Part shown: piece after piece, positions 52,123-62,787 of the stretch | How the letters are laid out: every line of letters begins with the position of its first letter | Position numbering within the stretch: position 1 is the first letter of the stretch | Source of the DNA: Chondrus crispus | Lineage: Eukaryota; Rhodophyta; Florideophyceae; Gigartinales; Gigartinaceae | Assembly (NCBI RefSeq): GCF_000350225.1 | Contig: NW_005179158.1 | Span: 266,298 to 330,297 of the forward strand | Direction: 5' to 3' | DNA length: 64,000 nt | Made by a program: the position numbers and the translations under genes | Notes under the pieces: generated by a model | Told to the model about the DNA's origin: nothing | What the model saw: only the letters and a program-made list of their open reading frames with translations | The model's database searches: none

Positions 52123-52820
52123 TATAGAAAGGTCAGCGGGGCAGAGGGAAGAAGGATGGTTGAAGGTTGCTGGTGGTTGACGGGAAAAGAAGTTGATGCC
52201 ATTTTACTCTTGGTCGCCAACTATTGGCGCTACTTATACTCTTCGAACTACATACAATACGAGCCATTAGGGCTGGTCACGTGACTCTCCTTCTTGCACT
52301 CGTTGATAATCAAGTGACTCTCCCTGTTGCACTCTCGGTTGATAATCAAGTGACTCTCCTACTTCCACTCTCGGTTGATAATCAAATGACTCTCCTTCTT
52401 GCACTCTCTCTTGCTAATAATTTGGGACCGTTTGAGAGTCAATAATATCTGAATGTACTGTACTGTAGATTACAGATTTTACACTACGATTAATAACCAC
52501 TGTGGCACATACGTCATACGTGTCACACACGTGTAGGACAAATGTCATACGTGTCACACACGTGTCAAATCGAGAAAAATGAAACATGTTCAGAATGTAC
52601 TGTAGAGTGCCACCAGGTACATAACTTACACGTGTCAACACCAAAATTGAAACATGCTCGGAAATGATAGGAAAGTGCAACCGTGTACAAATATGACACG
52701 TGTCTACGTTGAAGACCAAATATCCTGAGAATGCTCTTGCAAGCATTTTAGGTTTCGTCGACGTACACGTGTAATATCTGTCAGGCTTGGAGCTTAGCAT
52801 GTGGTCGAAGATTTCCAACA
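52123..52820 (-). repeat. Element B 5' LTR (698 bp)
   Basis: TGTTGGAAATCTTCGACC to CCTTTCTATA in minus orientation. One visible difference from the 3' LTR (TCTTCGACC versus TCTTGGACC). It has the same four-unit 35 bp repeat (about 52285-52418). Confidence 0.94.
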
Positions 52821-53066
52821 GTACCAGCTCGCGACCGTGCTGAGTAGATCGTCCACTTTCCATGCGCGGTCAGCGGAATGACCCAAGGCGTGGGAGAGTA
52901 CAGGGACGGCCCTGATGTCTTCCCGCTTCAGCGTCCCGTGACGCACAGACACCACCGGCGGCGCCTCCCGTGGTGGCATCGAGTTGAGGGGCGGGACAGG
53001 GGGAACCGCAAGGCACGCTGTCGAACCGGAGCCGCTTTCGGCGATGGTAGGGTCACCGGACGGGAC
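52821..53066 (-). pseudogene. Antisense gene, middle segment
   Basis: The minus frame is open across the segment and in phase with 60953 upstream (ARAVP then SGDPTIAESG) and 37931 downstream. It includes a Pro-rich part, then LKREDIRAVPVLSHALGHSA and WKVDDLLSTVASWY. No family is recognised. Confidence 0.55.
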
Positions 53067-54330
53067 TATTGAAAATGTGCGACCACATGCTGTTATCTGA
53101 AAAGGTCAAAATCGAGTGACACGTGTACATGACTGCACGGTCCGGGCGCTCTTACCCATATCACGACATGACACGTGTAAAATCCCAGATTTTGGGGTTC
53201 CGGGGACGAAAGTGGCCTCTCGGAGGGTCATGCAAATTTGCATAGTTTTGCCAAGTGGAACCTTGGCCCGTAGCACTATAGACTACACAGGAAATATTGC
53301 AATTCTATTGGCCCTCAGGTCTAATGCTGCAAATCTATTGGTCGAGCGTTGTCCACGTGTGCGTCATTGGCCTTGTGATGTACTTTAAATGGCCTGTATA
53401 TGCCATAATTACGTTGTTTTGGGGGTTTCAAGTGATTTGCCATGGTTGTAATGGGTAATTGCATGGGGCCCCCGGGCGGGACACATGTATGCCGTGTACA
53501 CATTGACACGTCGCCAGGTGGATTCGTGTACGTACACATGTACACGCATCCAGGTGTATGCACATGAGGGTTTACAGTTTTACAGTGTCAGACTGTTTGC
53601 GATCCTGCGCGTGTCCGAGTACAGTACATGTGAATCAAAAGTACAACAAGTACTTCTCGCGAGAGGAATACAGTTGTGCAATTGTTCTGTGTACGCGTCA
53701 CGCTGTATGCGAGTCTTGCGTGAGCACGCGCCGTTGCACTGTGCTCTCGTCATGGTGCGCCGTTGGATGCAAGTTCATGACAGTACTCGTGTGATTTACA
53801 TGTATTCTCATATGAGTTGTGTAGAAAGTCTGGATGCACATTGTTATAACTTGCCATAATTATCTGACAGTGCTTGGCGAAATTAGTAAGGTGAGAAACA
53901 AGGATACGTATGGCGATTGTGATATGAAAGACGTTTGCGTTGTTGGAAATAGACAAGTGCCAAGTTGTTCGTTGCACAACAATGAAGTCTGGCATGACTG
54001 GATGCAGATTAGTAAGGTGTGAAACAGTTGCATGCATAGGGCCATGGTTTACAGTCATTTGGAATGTGTAGAAATAGTTGTGAGCTAATAGTTACGAATC
54101 GATTCGTAAGGTGGAAATCGAACAGTATGGTCGGGCCACAAGAGGACCGCGCTTGGTCGCGCATAGTAGAGTATGGTTTACTGGGAGTCGGAGTAGAGCG
54201 ATAGTGTAGCACTCGAAGTGTATAAGTATCGCAGGAAAACGGCTTCAAAGTAAACCTCGGTACCAACTCCTTCACTCACACACATCAACCTGCCCTCCTT
54301 CTTTCCCTTGCCCCTCCGAACCTACCATTA
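53067..54330 (+). repeat. A1 copy 2 5' LTR (1264 bp)
   Basis: TATTGAAAATG to CCTACCATTA. TATAAGTATCGC at 54221 is the probable TATA box. One visible difference from its partner is ACATTGACACG versus ACATGTACACG. Confidence 0.95.
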
Positions 54331-54344
54331 GGTTATGGGCCCAG
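54331..54344 (+). other. A1 copy 2 primer-binding site
   Basis: GGTTATGGGCCCAG directly after the LTR, complementary to the initiator tRNA-Met anticodon arm. Confidence 0.85.
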
Positions 54345-54714
54345 TCTCTCGCTGTCGTTTCACTGCATGAGTCTGTCGTTCTCGTTCCGTTGTTTCTGCC
54401 GTCGTTGTCGCTGTCGTTTTCGCTGCCGTTTCTGGTCGTTCTTTCCGCTGGTCTTCTCGCTGTCGTTGTCGCTCTCGTTCTTGCCGTCGTTCTGGGTTTT
54501 GGTTTTCGCTGCTGCTGTCGTTCTTCGTTCTTGCTCTCTTGTGTGAATTGGTTTTGGTCATCGCCCCTGCTGTCTTCGTTGTCTTCGTCCTTGGTTTGGC
54601 TTTCGTTCTTGCTGTGGTTCTTGCTGCTGTCTCTGTCTTTGGTCTTCGTCTTCGTTTCCGCTCCCGCTACCGCCGTCGTCGTCAATCTCGCATTTGGTTT
54701 TTCTTCGTTCTCTC
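54345..54714 (+). other. A1 copy 2 pyrimidine-rich leader
   Basis: Same CTGTCGTT/TCGTTCTTG repeats as copy 1 with small differences in unit number, ending in TTCTCTCATGCAAA. Confidence 0.6.
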
Positions 54715-55386
54715 ATGCAAAGTAAGTTTTGAGTTTCTTTCCATTTCCTACACATCTAAGTGATTGTCTTTGCACGTTTAGGTGGTTCTTAAGAGCAATA
54801 ATTCCAAAATCTGTTACTGACGATTATCTTCATATTCCTTATTGTGAATACCTGTTTTTACGGGGTTGTGTTAGATCTGGAATTAGTACCGGTGCGCTCT
54901 GCGCCTGGGAAGCTGGTCACCGGTCGAACGGTTCGGACATCGGAGGTCGTATCCGTTGAGGTGCTTGAGCCTGAGGATCAACCTTCACCTCGGCTCGCGC
55001 TTCCGGGTCCGTCCTCGAGTTGCGCACCATATAGGATTCCTCGTATTCCGCGCTCTGTTCCTGCACCAATAAAGAGAACTACACATCGACTTTCTGCTCG
55101 GAAAGCGGCTGTTCTCGCGGATAAGCAGTTCAAGCGTGAGCGCAAGAGGAATCGTAAGGTGTGCCCGCGGTATAAGCGGTATTGTAAAGTGTGCGGCGTT
55201 AGTGGCAATAGTGCGAAGGCCTTTTACGACCACATTCAGTCTAGGTCTCATCGCATTCCAGTTGCCAACGCTAAGGAGACTCCGCGTTGTATCCCTTGCA
55301 TTCGCGTCTTTGAGTCTCACGGGCACCTGAAGTGCCACGAGAACGGTGCCGCACACTTAAAGGTAGTTTGTGAACAGAATAGTTAG
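54715..55386 (+). CDS. A1 copy 2 accessory zinc-finger gene, spliced start
   Basis: Exon 1 at 54715-54721 (ATGCAAA), intron 54722-54874 (153 nt, GTAAGT to GTGTTAG), exon 2 from 54875 to the TAG at 55384-55386. The two fingers are kept (CKVC to HIQSRSH; CIPC to HENGAAH). Exon 2 differs from copy 1 at four amino acids (for example Glu to Gln in K-x-FKRER, Asn to Ile in PC-x-RVF) and three silent sites; all finger ligands are unchanged. The two are too alike to show selection. A 172-base gap separates it from gag. Confidence 0.75.
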
Positions 55387-55558
55387 GGATTTCATCCAAA
55401 TAAATTCACATATCTGTTCGCAAATTTCTCCTAGTGCAACTTCATAGTAACCATATCGAACTTCTTAGACGGGTGGGCTTGCCATTGTGTTGACTATCGG
55501 TTAACGGCTTGGGATCCCCGAACGGATTTTCGAATTTTTGAAGTTTATTTGCACTAAA

Positions 55559-58500
55559 ATGGAAGATCAAGGAGGAGGAGGATCCATCAGAATGGACAAA
55601 CTGACGGACTCCAACTTCTACGTGTGGAAGCAGAAAATACAACTCCTGCTTGCTCTACGTGATGTTGACCAATACATCGTTGAGGGAAGAGTTCCGAGTG
55701 AGGAACGCGCGGAAGAGCGTAAGAAGTGGATCAGAGGTGACAGTAAAGCTAAAGCACTGATTGGTCTCTCCCTATCAGATGAGCATCTTGAGCATGTACG
55801 TGATGTTGATACTGCTCATGAGATGTGGGAAGCTATTGTCAACGTGTTTGAGAGGCACACTTTGCTGAACAAACTAGCTGCACGTCGTGAGTTCTACACT
55901 GTGAAGATGCTTTCCGGTGAAAAGGTGCTTGCATACATCAATCGTGTCAAGCAGCTGGCAGCCATCCTCAAGTCAATGAGCGTAAACATCGATGACAAGG
56001 AGATGGCCATGGCAGTGCTCAACGGTCTGCCTGCCCGTTTCGAGGCTCTCATCGTTGCACTTGATGCTCTCGGTAATGAGGAAAAGATATTCAGTTTGGA
56101 CTTTGTGAAAAGTCGTCTGCTGCAGGAAGAGCAACGAGCAAACATGAAGTCTAGCTCCTCACAGACATCGGCTCTGGTTAATCGTGCCCCGAACAATCGG
56201 GACATAAACGATTACAAATGCACGAACTGCGGTCATACAGGCCATACGGCAACCCGCTGCTGGGGAAAGGATTTGAATGGGCGTCGCCCGGCTCCTCCTG
56301 GCGGATATAAACCGCGTATGTCTCAGCGGAAACAATCTGCATTTGTCACACAGAAACCTGATCCCGACATGGTTGTAAACAGCGTCGACTTCACATGTCT
56401 GATGTCGAAAGCTTCGCACACGACCGATATGGAGATGTTGCCTTCGTGGCTCGTAGATTCAGCTTGTACAGCTCATATTACATATGACCGATCTTTGTTT
56501 GCGACGTATGAGCCACTTGAATCCGCCTCTGTTCAGATGGGAACCAAGGCTAGTGCAAAGGTTGCCGGCCGTGGTGACGTTCACTTGAAGTTAAATGTGA
56601 ATGGCCGCATCGAACCGTGCAAGTTGACGGATGTATTGCACGTTCCGGACTTTGCGTTCTCTCTGCTCTCTGTCAGTCGAATGACTGAACTTGGACTAAA
56701 AGTTGGGTTCGAAAATGGAAAATGCATGATCAGACGAGGCTCAACTGTAGTGGCGACTGCGACATTGGTTGGAGAACTTTACGTTCTCGACATCGTCAGT
56801 GACATCGGATCTGCACATGCTGCCACCCTGCAAACGTGGCATGAGCGCTTTGCACATGTGCATTCTCAAGGTATTGCTTCGATGATTCGTGACAATGTGG
56901 TAAGTGGAGTCAAACTACTTGGTAATGAGGCTAACAAAATCAACAATACTGACAATGATTGCATCTCTGAAAAATGTTCTGCGTGCGTCTACGGCAAAGC
57001 CACTCGATCTGTGATCCCAAAAGAGCGGTCCTCGAGGCGGGCATACTTCTGTCTAGACTTAGTTCACTCTGATGTTTGTGGCCCCTTAGAGGTGCAGTCC
57101 ATTGGTGGTGCCAAGTACTTCATTACCTTCATAGATGATCACTCAAACTGGTCGGTAGTGTACCCTATACACCATAAATCAGAAGCATTTGAACGATACA
57201 AAATGTTTGCACAACTTGCTCAGACTCACACTGGTCGCAAGATCAAAGTGCTTCGCACCGATCGAGGTGGTGAGTATCTGTCCACGGAGTTTAAGTCTTT
57301 TCTGATTGCAAATGGTACTCAGCATCAAATGACGACCGCGTACACTCCGGAGCAAAATGGCGTCGCCGAACGACTGAACAGAACTTTGGTAAACTTGGTG
57401 CGCTCCATGCTAGCGCACAAGAAAGTTACAAAGGGGTTCTGGGCAGAAGCACTTGCCAATGCAGTGTACGTTCGAAATCGAGTCACGTCACGTGCCATTC
57501 CCCCCAAGATGACCCCATACCACTTATGGATGAAATCGGTGCCAAATGTTGGTCATTTGCGTGTTTTCGGTTCAAAGTGTTGGTATACATTACCAAAACA
57601 CAACATCCAGAAACTTGACGCCCGTGCAAAGGAGGCAATGTTTCTAAGGTATGCTGAAAATACGAAAGCTTACAAGTTGTGGGATGGTGATTTACACAAA
57701 GTGATCGTATCCAGAGATGTTACTTTTGACGAGTCCACGGGAGGCAAATCTGGTGAACCGATGGATACAAACGAGGAGGTTTCAACTGATGATGACACAA
57801 TCAACTTGAACATCGATGAGGAAGTTGCAGAAAATGATGCAGTGGCATCAGAAGCATCATCGCCGGATGAACAACAAGACTCTGATGAATCCTCCAACTC
57901 CCCCCCAACTGCAGGGGAGGACGAAACCACCGAAACAGTTGAGCAACACGTAGTTGAGGAAGAAACTATTGATCCGCCAACTAATCTCCGTCGGTCCACT
58001 CGCATTCGCAAAACGCCTGGGGCGTGGTGGGCAGCAGCTTTGGTGACTGCTGGACTCCTTAGCCACGCCCATGTGATAACGGAAATCCCAAACTCGTACA
58101 AGCAAGCTATGGATTCTCAAAAAGCTCGCTTCTGGCAGAAGGGCATCGACAAAGAACTTGCTTCACAACACAAAAACAAAACATGGACACTTGTTCCAAG
58201 ATCTCAAGCATCAAACGTCCTGACGTCCAGGTGGGTTTTCGGAGTGAAGCAACTTCCTGACGAGTCCGGAAAATTGGTCGAAACTGCAAAGGGACGTCTT
58301 GTGGCACGAGGCTTTCAACAAGTAGAAGGCATCGATTACACTGAAACTTTCGCCCCTGTCATCAAGTTCACAACTATCCGTCTGCTGCTGGCACTGGTTG
58401 CGCACTTTGACCTTGAGCTGCATCAGATGGACGTGGTGACTGCCTTCCTCAACGGTGAACTTCACGAAGAAATTTACATGGAGCAACCTGAAGGATGCAT

Positions 58501-59677
58501 CGACAAAGTCAAACCTGATTCGGTGTGTAAACTTTTGAAAGCAATCTATGGTCTTAAGCAAGCCCATCGCCAATGGCATAGTAAGATCGATGAGTTTCTG
58601 ATCACTGAACTTGGTTTCAACACTACACGCAGCGACCCATGTCTTTACATTCGACGTCAAGGCAATGTCATCATGATTATCGCGTTGTACGTGGACGATC
58701 TGCTGCTAGCTGGAAGTGACTTGGAGGCCATATTATGGATGAAAAATGAACTCAACAAACGATTCGATATGAAAGACCTCGGCGAGGCGAAGACTTGTAT
58801 TGGTCTAGAGATCGACCGTATACGTTCTAAACACGTCCTGACCGTCACGCAGTCGAAGTATGCCCAAGCAGTACTGAAACGGTTCAAAATGTCGGCATGC
58901 AATCCTTGCGTTACTCCGATGGAACAGTCTCGACATGTCACAATGCAAGTGGCCGAAACTGGCACTGATGACAACCCATGCTTTGAACCATATCGTCAGG
59001 CCATTGGATGTCTAATGTTCCTAATGGTCGGGACCCGCCCCGATATTGCGTATGCCATTGGAAAGTTATCTCAACACTGTGCCGACCCTCACGAGTCGCA
59101 CTGGTCAGGTGTGAAACGTGTTTTGAGATACTTGCGTGGGTCCCAGCATCTTGGAATAGTGTTTGGTAAAGATGATCTTGGTACGGAACTTCATGGGTAT
59201 AGCGACGCAGATTGGGGTGGATGCCTTGAATCACGGAAATCAACGAGTGGGTACGTGTTCAAGCTTTGTGATGGGCCTATCAGTTGGGCTTCCCGGAAAC
59301 AAACAGTAGTTGCAAAGTCTACTTGTGAGGCAGAATACATCGCACTCAGTGAAGCATGCAAAGAGGCCGCGTGGCTTCGACGCTTCCATGCTGATGTACT
59401 TGGTGCGAATTCGGATCCAACAATTCGCATTGGATGTGACAACGCTGGTACGATTGCGTTTGCTCAGAACGAATCTACAAATCGTCGGAACAAGCACATT
59501 GATATTACGTATCATTTTGTTCGAGATGCGGTGCAGCGAAAACTGGTCACATTGTACCATTGTCCGACAACAGAAATGCCAGCCGATATGCTGACCAAAC
59601 CACTTGGTCGCGTGCTGTTTGAAAAGTTCGTGGGCATGGTTGGGCTTTCCGAGTGCAAAGCTGCCCAAAGCATGTGA
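55559..59677 (+). CDS. gag-pol: A1 copy 2 copia gag-pol polyprotein (1372 aa), intact
   Basis: ATG at 55559 (MEDQGGGGS). The same domain chain as copy 1: gag, CCHC knuckle CTNCGHTGHTATRC, protease LVDSACTAH, integrase HSDVCGP / RTDRGGEY / GVAERLNRTL, RT ALYVDDLLLAGSD, RNase H SDADWGGC and CEAEYIAL. The gag-protease linker is eight residues shorter than in copy 1 (a Thr/Ser/Pro stretch is lost before the protease). It keeps GFWAEAL and ESHWSG but has FLRYAEN where other copia integrases have FLGY. With near-identical LTRs and an open frame it is the best candidate for an active copy here. Confidence 0.95.
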   Translation: MEDQGGGGSIRMDKLTDSNFYVWKQKIQLLLALRDVDQYIVEGRVPSEERAEERKKWIRGDSKAKALIGLSLSDEHLEHVRDVDTAHEMWEAIVNVFERHTLLNKLAARREFYTVKMLSGEKVLAYINRVKQLAAILKSMSVNIDDKEMAMAVLNGLPARFEALIVALDALGNEEKIFSLDFVKSRLLQEEQRANMKSSSSQTSALVNRAPNNRDINDYKCTNCGHTGHTATRCWGKDLNGRRPAPPGGYKPRMSQRKQSAFVTQKPDPDMVVNSVDFTCLMSKASHTTDMEMLPSWLVDSACTAHITYDRSLFATYEPLESASVQMGTKASAKVAGRGDVHLKLNVNGRIEPCKLTDVLHVPDFAFSLLSVSRMTELGLKVGFENGKCMIRRGSTVVATATLVGELYVLDIVSDIGSAHAATLQTWHERFAHVHSQGIASMIRDNVVSGVKLLGNEANKINNTDNDCISEKCSACVYGKATRSVIPKERSSRRAYFCLDLVHSDVCGPLEVQSIGGAKYFITFIDDHSNWSVVYPIHHKSEAFERYKMFAQLAQTHTGRKIKVLRTDRGGEYLSTEFKSFLIANGTQHQMTTAYTPEQNGVAERLNRTLVNLVRSMLAHKKVTKGFWAEALANAVYVRNRVTSRAIPPKMTPYHLWMKSVPNVGHLRVFGSKCWYTLPKHNIQKLDARAKEAMFLRYAENTKAYKLWDGDLHKVIVSRDVTFDESTGGKSGEPMDTNEEVSTDDDTINLNIDEEVAENDAVASEASSPDEQQDSDESSNSPPTAGEDETTETVEQHVVEEETIDPPTNLRRSTRIRKTPGAWWAAALVTAGLLSHAHVITEIPNSYKQAMDSQKARFWQKGIDKELASQHKNKTWTLVPRSQASNVLTSRWVFGVKQLPDESGKLVETAKGRLVARGFQQVEGIDYTETFAPVIKFTTIRLLLALVAHFDLELHQMDVVTAFLNGELHEEIYMEQPEGCIDKVKPDSVCKLLKAIYGLKQAHRQWHSKIDEFLITELGFNTTRSDPCLYIRRQGNVIMIIALYVDDLLLAGSDLEAILWMKNELNKRFDMKDLGEAKTCIGLEIDRIRSKHVLTVTQSKYAQAVLKRFKMSACNPCVTPMEQSRHVTMQVAETGTDDNPCFEPYRQAIGCLMFLMVGTRPDIAYAIGKLSQHCADPHESHWSGVKRVLRYLRGSQHLGIVFGKDDLGTELHGYSDADWGGCLESRKSTSGYVFKLCDGPISWASRKQTVVAKSTCEAEYIALSEACKEAAWLRRFHADVLGANSDPTIRIGCDNAGTIAFAQNESTNRRNKHIDITYHFVRDAVQRKLVTLYHCPTTEMPADMLTKPLGRVLFEKFVGMVGLSECKAAQSM

Positions 59678-59688
59678 TCGAGGGGAGG

Positions 59689-60952
59689 TATTGAAAATGT
59701 GCGACCACATGCTGTTATCTGAAAAGGTCAAAATCGAGTGACACGTGTACATGACTGCACGGTCCGGGCGCTCTTACCCATATCACGACATGACACGTGT
59801 AAAATCCCAGATTTTGGGGTTCCGGGGACGAAAGTGGCCTCTCGGAGGGTCATGCAAATTTGCATAGTTTTGCCAAGTGGAACCTTGGCCCGTAGCACTA
59901 TAGACTACACAGGAAATATTGCAATTCTATTGGCCCTCAGGTCTAATGCTGCAAATCTATTGGTCGAGCGTTGTCCACGTGTGCGTCATTGGCCTTGTGA
60001 TGTACTTTAAATGGCCTGTATATGCCATAATTACGTTGTTTTGGGGGTTTCAAGTGATTTGCCATGGTTGTAATGGGTAATTGCATGGGGCCCCCGGGCG
60101 GGACACATGTATGCCGTGTACACATGTACACGTCGCCAGGTGGATTCGTGTACGTACACATGTACACGCATCCAGGTGTATGCACATGAGGGTTTACAGT
60201 TTTACAGTGTCAGACTGTTTGCGATCCTGCGCGTGTCCGAGTACAGTACATGTGAATCAAAAGTACAACAAGTACTTCTCGCGAGAGGAATACAGTTGTG
60301 CAATTGTTCTGTGTACGCGTCACGCTGTATGCGAGTCTTGCGTGAGCACGCGCCGTTGCACTGTGCTCTCGTCATGGTGCGCCGTTGGATGCAAGTTCAT
60401 GACAGTACTCGTGTGATTTACATGTATTCTCATATGAGTTGTGTAGAAAGTCTGGATGCACATTGTTATAACTTGCCATAATTATCTGACAGTGCTTGGC
60501 GAAATTAGTAAGGTGAGAAACAAGGATACGTATGGCGATTGTGATATGAAAGACGTTTGCGTTGTTGGAAATAGACAAGGGCCAAGTTGTTCGTTGCACA
60601 ACAATGAAGTCTGGCATGACTGGATGCAGATTAGTAAGGTGTGAAACAGTTGCATGCATAGGGCCATGGTTTACAGTCATTTGGAATGTGTAGAAATAGT
60701 TGTGAGCTAATAGTTACGAATCGATTCGTAAGGTGGAAATCGAACAGTATGGTCGGGCCACAAGAGGACCGCGCTTGGTCGCGCATAGTAGAGTATGGTT
60801 TACTGGGAGTCGGAGTAGAGCGATAGTGTAGCACTCGAAGTGTATAAGTATCGCAGGAAAACGGCTTCAAAGTAAACCTCGGTACCAACTCCTTCACTCA
60901 CACACATCAACCTGCCCTCCTTCTTTCCCTTGCCCCTCCGAACCTACCATTA
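59689..60952 (+). repeat. A1 copy 2 3' LTR (1264 bp)
   Basis: TATTGAAAATG to CCTACCATTA, nearly identical to the 5' LTR; AGACAAGTGCC in the 5' copy is AGACAAGGGCC here. Confidence 0.95.
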
Positions 60953-62728
60953 GGGACCGCACGTGCGAATGGATACGCAGTGGGCTCGTTGTTGAGGTCC
61001 CGGTATCGTTTCTTTCGCGCTTCGGGCGAGGCGAAGCCGACTCCACCCCCGCCCGCGTGGCGGCTAGGAGAGGGGCCGACGCCCGTCGACCGCGCCACAA
61101 AGGTGTCGCCTTGGTGGTCGTATACCAGAAAGGAGGACTGGCTTCCGGTGGTGAAGTCACTCCAATAGCGCAGGTGGCGATCGATCACCTCGCTAGCACG
61201 ATGCATGCGCCCGAGGGCGAACGAATACGACCATGGCACATGCCGCGTACTCTGCTCGAGCGGGTGTAAGGGTACGCTGGGGAGGTCCTACGCTACCCTC
61301 CCCAAGTAAGCCAACACTACGACAGGTTGAACGAACACGCGCCCGTGAATAGAGACCTCGTTCATGAACGCATTTCCGAGCGCCCAAGCCCACCCCCTCT
61401 CCACATTATACACGAGGTCGGCAGAGGCGGGATGCGACGGATCTGAGCAAGCAACTCCGAAGTGCGTTAGAACATAGGGTAGCAAGGGGTGGACTCCCAG
61501 CGAAGGGAAGGTCTCCCTTACCACAGCGGGGAGACTAGGGAAATCTCGCCGAGATAGGCCTCCTTCGAAGGACGCGGAACGAAACACGCGACCATCCTCC
61601 TCCCCGGAGTGGCGGTAAGCCGCCCCAGTCGTGGGGCGCGATTCCCACACCGTGCAAACGCATGAGCGAACATGCCGACTTTTGGAGAGCGACCCGAGCC
61701 CTCGAATAGGCAAAGGGGCGCGGGCTGACGTAGAGCCCCGGGACGTGGGACAAGACGAATTCACGAGGACTCGACTGCTCCCGGTGGAACAGATACGCGG
61801 CCATTCTGTCGACATACTCCACCTCGCTCAAACTGTTCGCGAACATACGGTCGAACGCCACTGCAGCGGGAATTTGATACGCTGATCCGCCACTCTCCGC
61901 CAGGAGCCGACCCAGCACTAAGGAGGCTTCTTCCTCGCGCCCCGCTTCGTACACTTTACGCACCCGAGACAAATCGGGACGAAGATGCTCACGCGACAAC
62001 AACTCACGCGCGCTGATGCTGGTCCGCGCGTGTCGACACCAGGAGAATGTCAGGCGATCAAAGGGGAGAGGGGTAGACCGCTCGAGCGGGACCCCGAACC
62101 ACTCATGGGTATCGACGTCCCCCTCCCTGCTCGATGTGACCATGGCTTGAGCCGTCTCAGGCCGAACACCGGAACCGCGGTCGCCATCCCCCTCACAAGT
62201 CGGCGACGGAGGCCGGACGGGTGCGACGACGCGCTGCCCTACAGAGCCAGTGGCGGGGATGATCTCGCTGACCACCGCTGGGGCGTGGAGGTTGGTAATT
62301 AGCTCGACGGACGTCGTCGACCCACGCGAACCGTGGGCTCTTTGGAACGGCTGGGAAAGAGTCCACGGAGGCATGACATCCCCGGGACGACCCGGGGCAC
62401 CCCCCGTCGAAGCCACGACGACCGGCGCAGAAGAAGAACCGCCAAGCGAGGCAACGCGACCCTCACGTGGAGACGCAATGACCAGAGCTCCGAGACAACC
62501 GACGAAAGACGACGGTACGATCGCGGCACGAACCGCAAGGAAGGGAGAAGATAGTACGACGGAAGTAACGTCGACGCGAGCACCGAGTGAGCGTCGCTCG
62601 GATGGGTTGCGGGAAAAGGAGAGAGAGCCCACGCACAAACACGGGGACCGAGAACGGCGGTACGATAAGAGAACGGGGTCGGGACGACGCGCATCCACCT
62701 CCAGACCAGTGAATGAGCCCTCAGACAT
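60953..62728 (-). pseudogene. Antisense gene, N-terminal segment
   Basis: ATG at 62728 (MSEGSFTGL) opens 397 codons. The first 230 residues are Ser/Pro/Arg/Val-rich and probably disordered. The next part looks globular (RPDLSRVRKVYEAGREEE, AVAFDRMFANSLSEVEYVD, RMAAYLFHREQS). Near 61590, in a GGAGGAGG run, the plausible frame shifts by one and continues as DFPSLPAVVRETFPSLGVHP and WAWALGNAFMNEVSI, to an in-frame TAG at 61288-61290. The same phase then carries on to 60953 (RASEVIDRHLRYWSDF). Joined to the other two segments this is about 750 codons. I recognise no family. It lies antisense to the gypsy LTR at 62788, as accessory genes of plant Tat-type gypsy elements do. Confidence 0.55.
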
Positions 62729-62751
62729 GGTCGCCTCTACAAGCCCAGGAG

Positions 62752-62787
62752 TGGTGAACGCGGACGTTCAGTCTCGAGGGGGGGCCG
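62752..62787 (+). other. Gypsy 3' terminal motif and polypurine tract
   Basis: GTGAACGCGGACGTTCA, a short gap, then CTCGAGGGGGGGCCG next to the LTR start. It is nearly the same as the blocks at 2638-2669 and 34255-34282. In G1 the block encodes the last pol residues (VNADVHS). Confidence 0.7.

Larger units (their letters stand above)
37932..52820 (-). mobile_element. Ty1/copia element B (minus strand), split by A1 copy 1 and a TRIM
   Basis: Outer LTRs (5' at 52123-52820, 3' at 37932-38629, both 698 bp) show one visible difference. GTACC flanks the element (37927-37931 and 52821-52825). Minus-strand order: LTR, PBS, leader, gag start at 51034, interrupted at 50818-42919 by A1 copy 1 (duplication ATCAG), gag rest, TRIM at 42481-42104, pol to 38641, purine tract, LTR. 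Without the two insertions it is about 6.6 kb. The proteins are almost the same as C1, but the LTRs are of another type. Gag carries an 11 bp insertion and a stop, so the copy was already defective. Confidence 0.93.
53067..60952 (+). mobile_element. Complete copia element A1, copy 2 (7886 bp)
   Basis: LTRs at 53067-54330 and 59689-60952 (1264 bp each, about three visible differences), GGGAC at 53062-53066 and 60953-60957, PBS, leader, accessory gene, gag-pol and the purine tract GATCGAGGGGAGG (59676-59688). It is the youngest-looking A1 copy and sits in the antisense gene. Confidence 0.96.
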
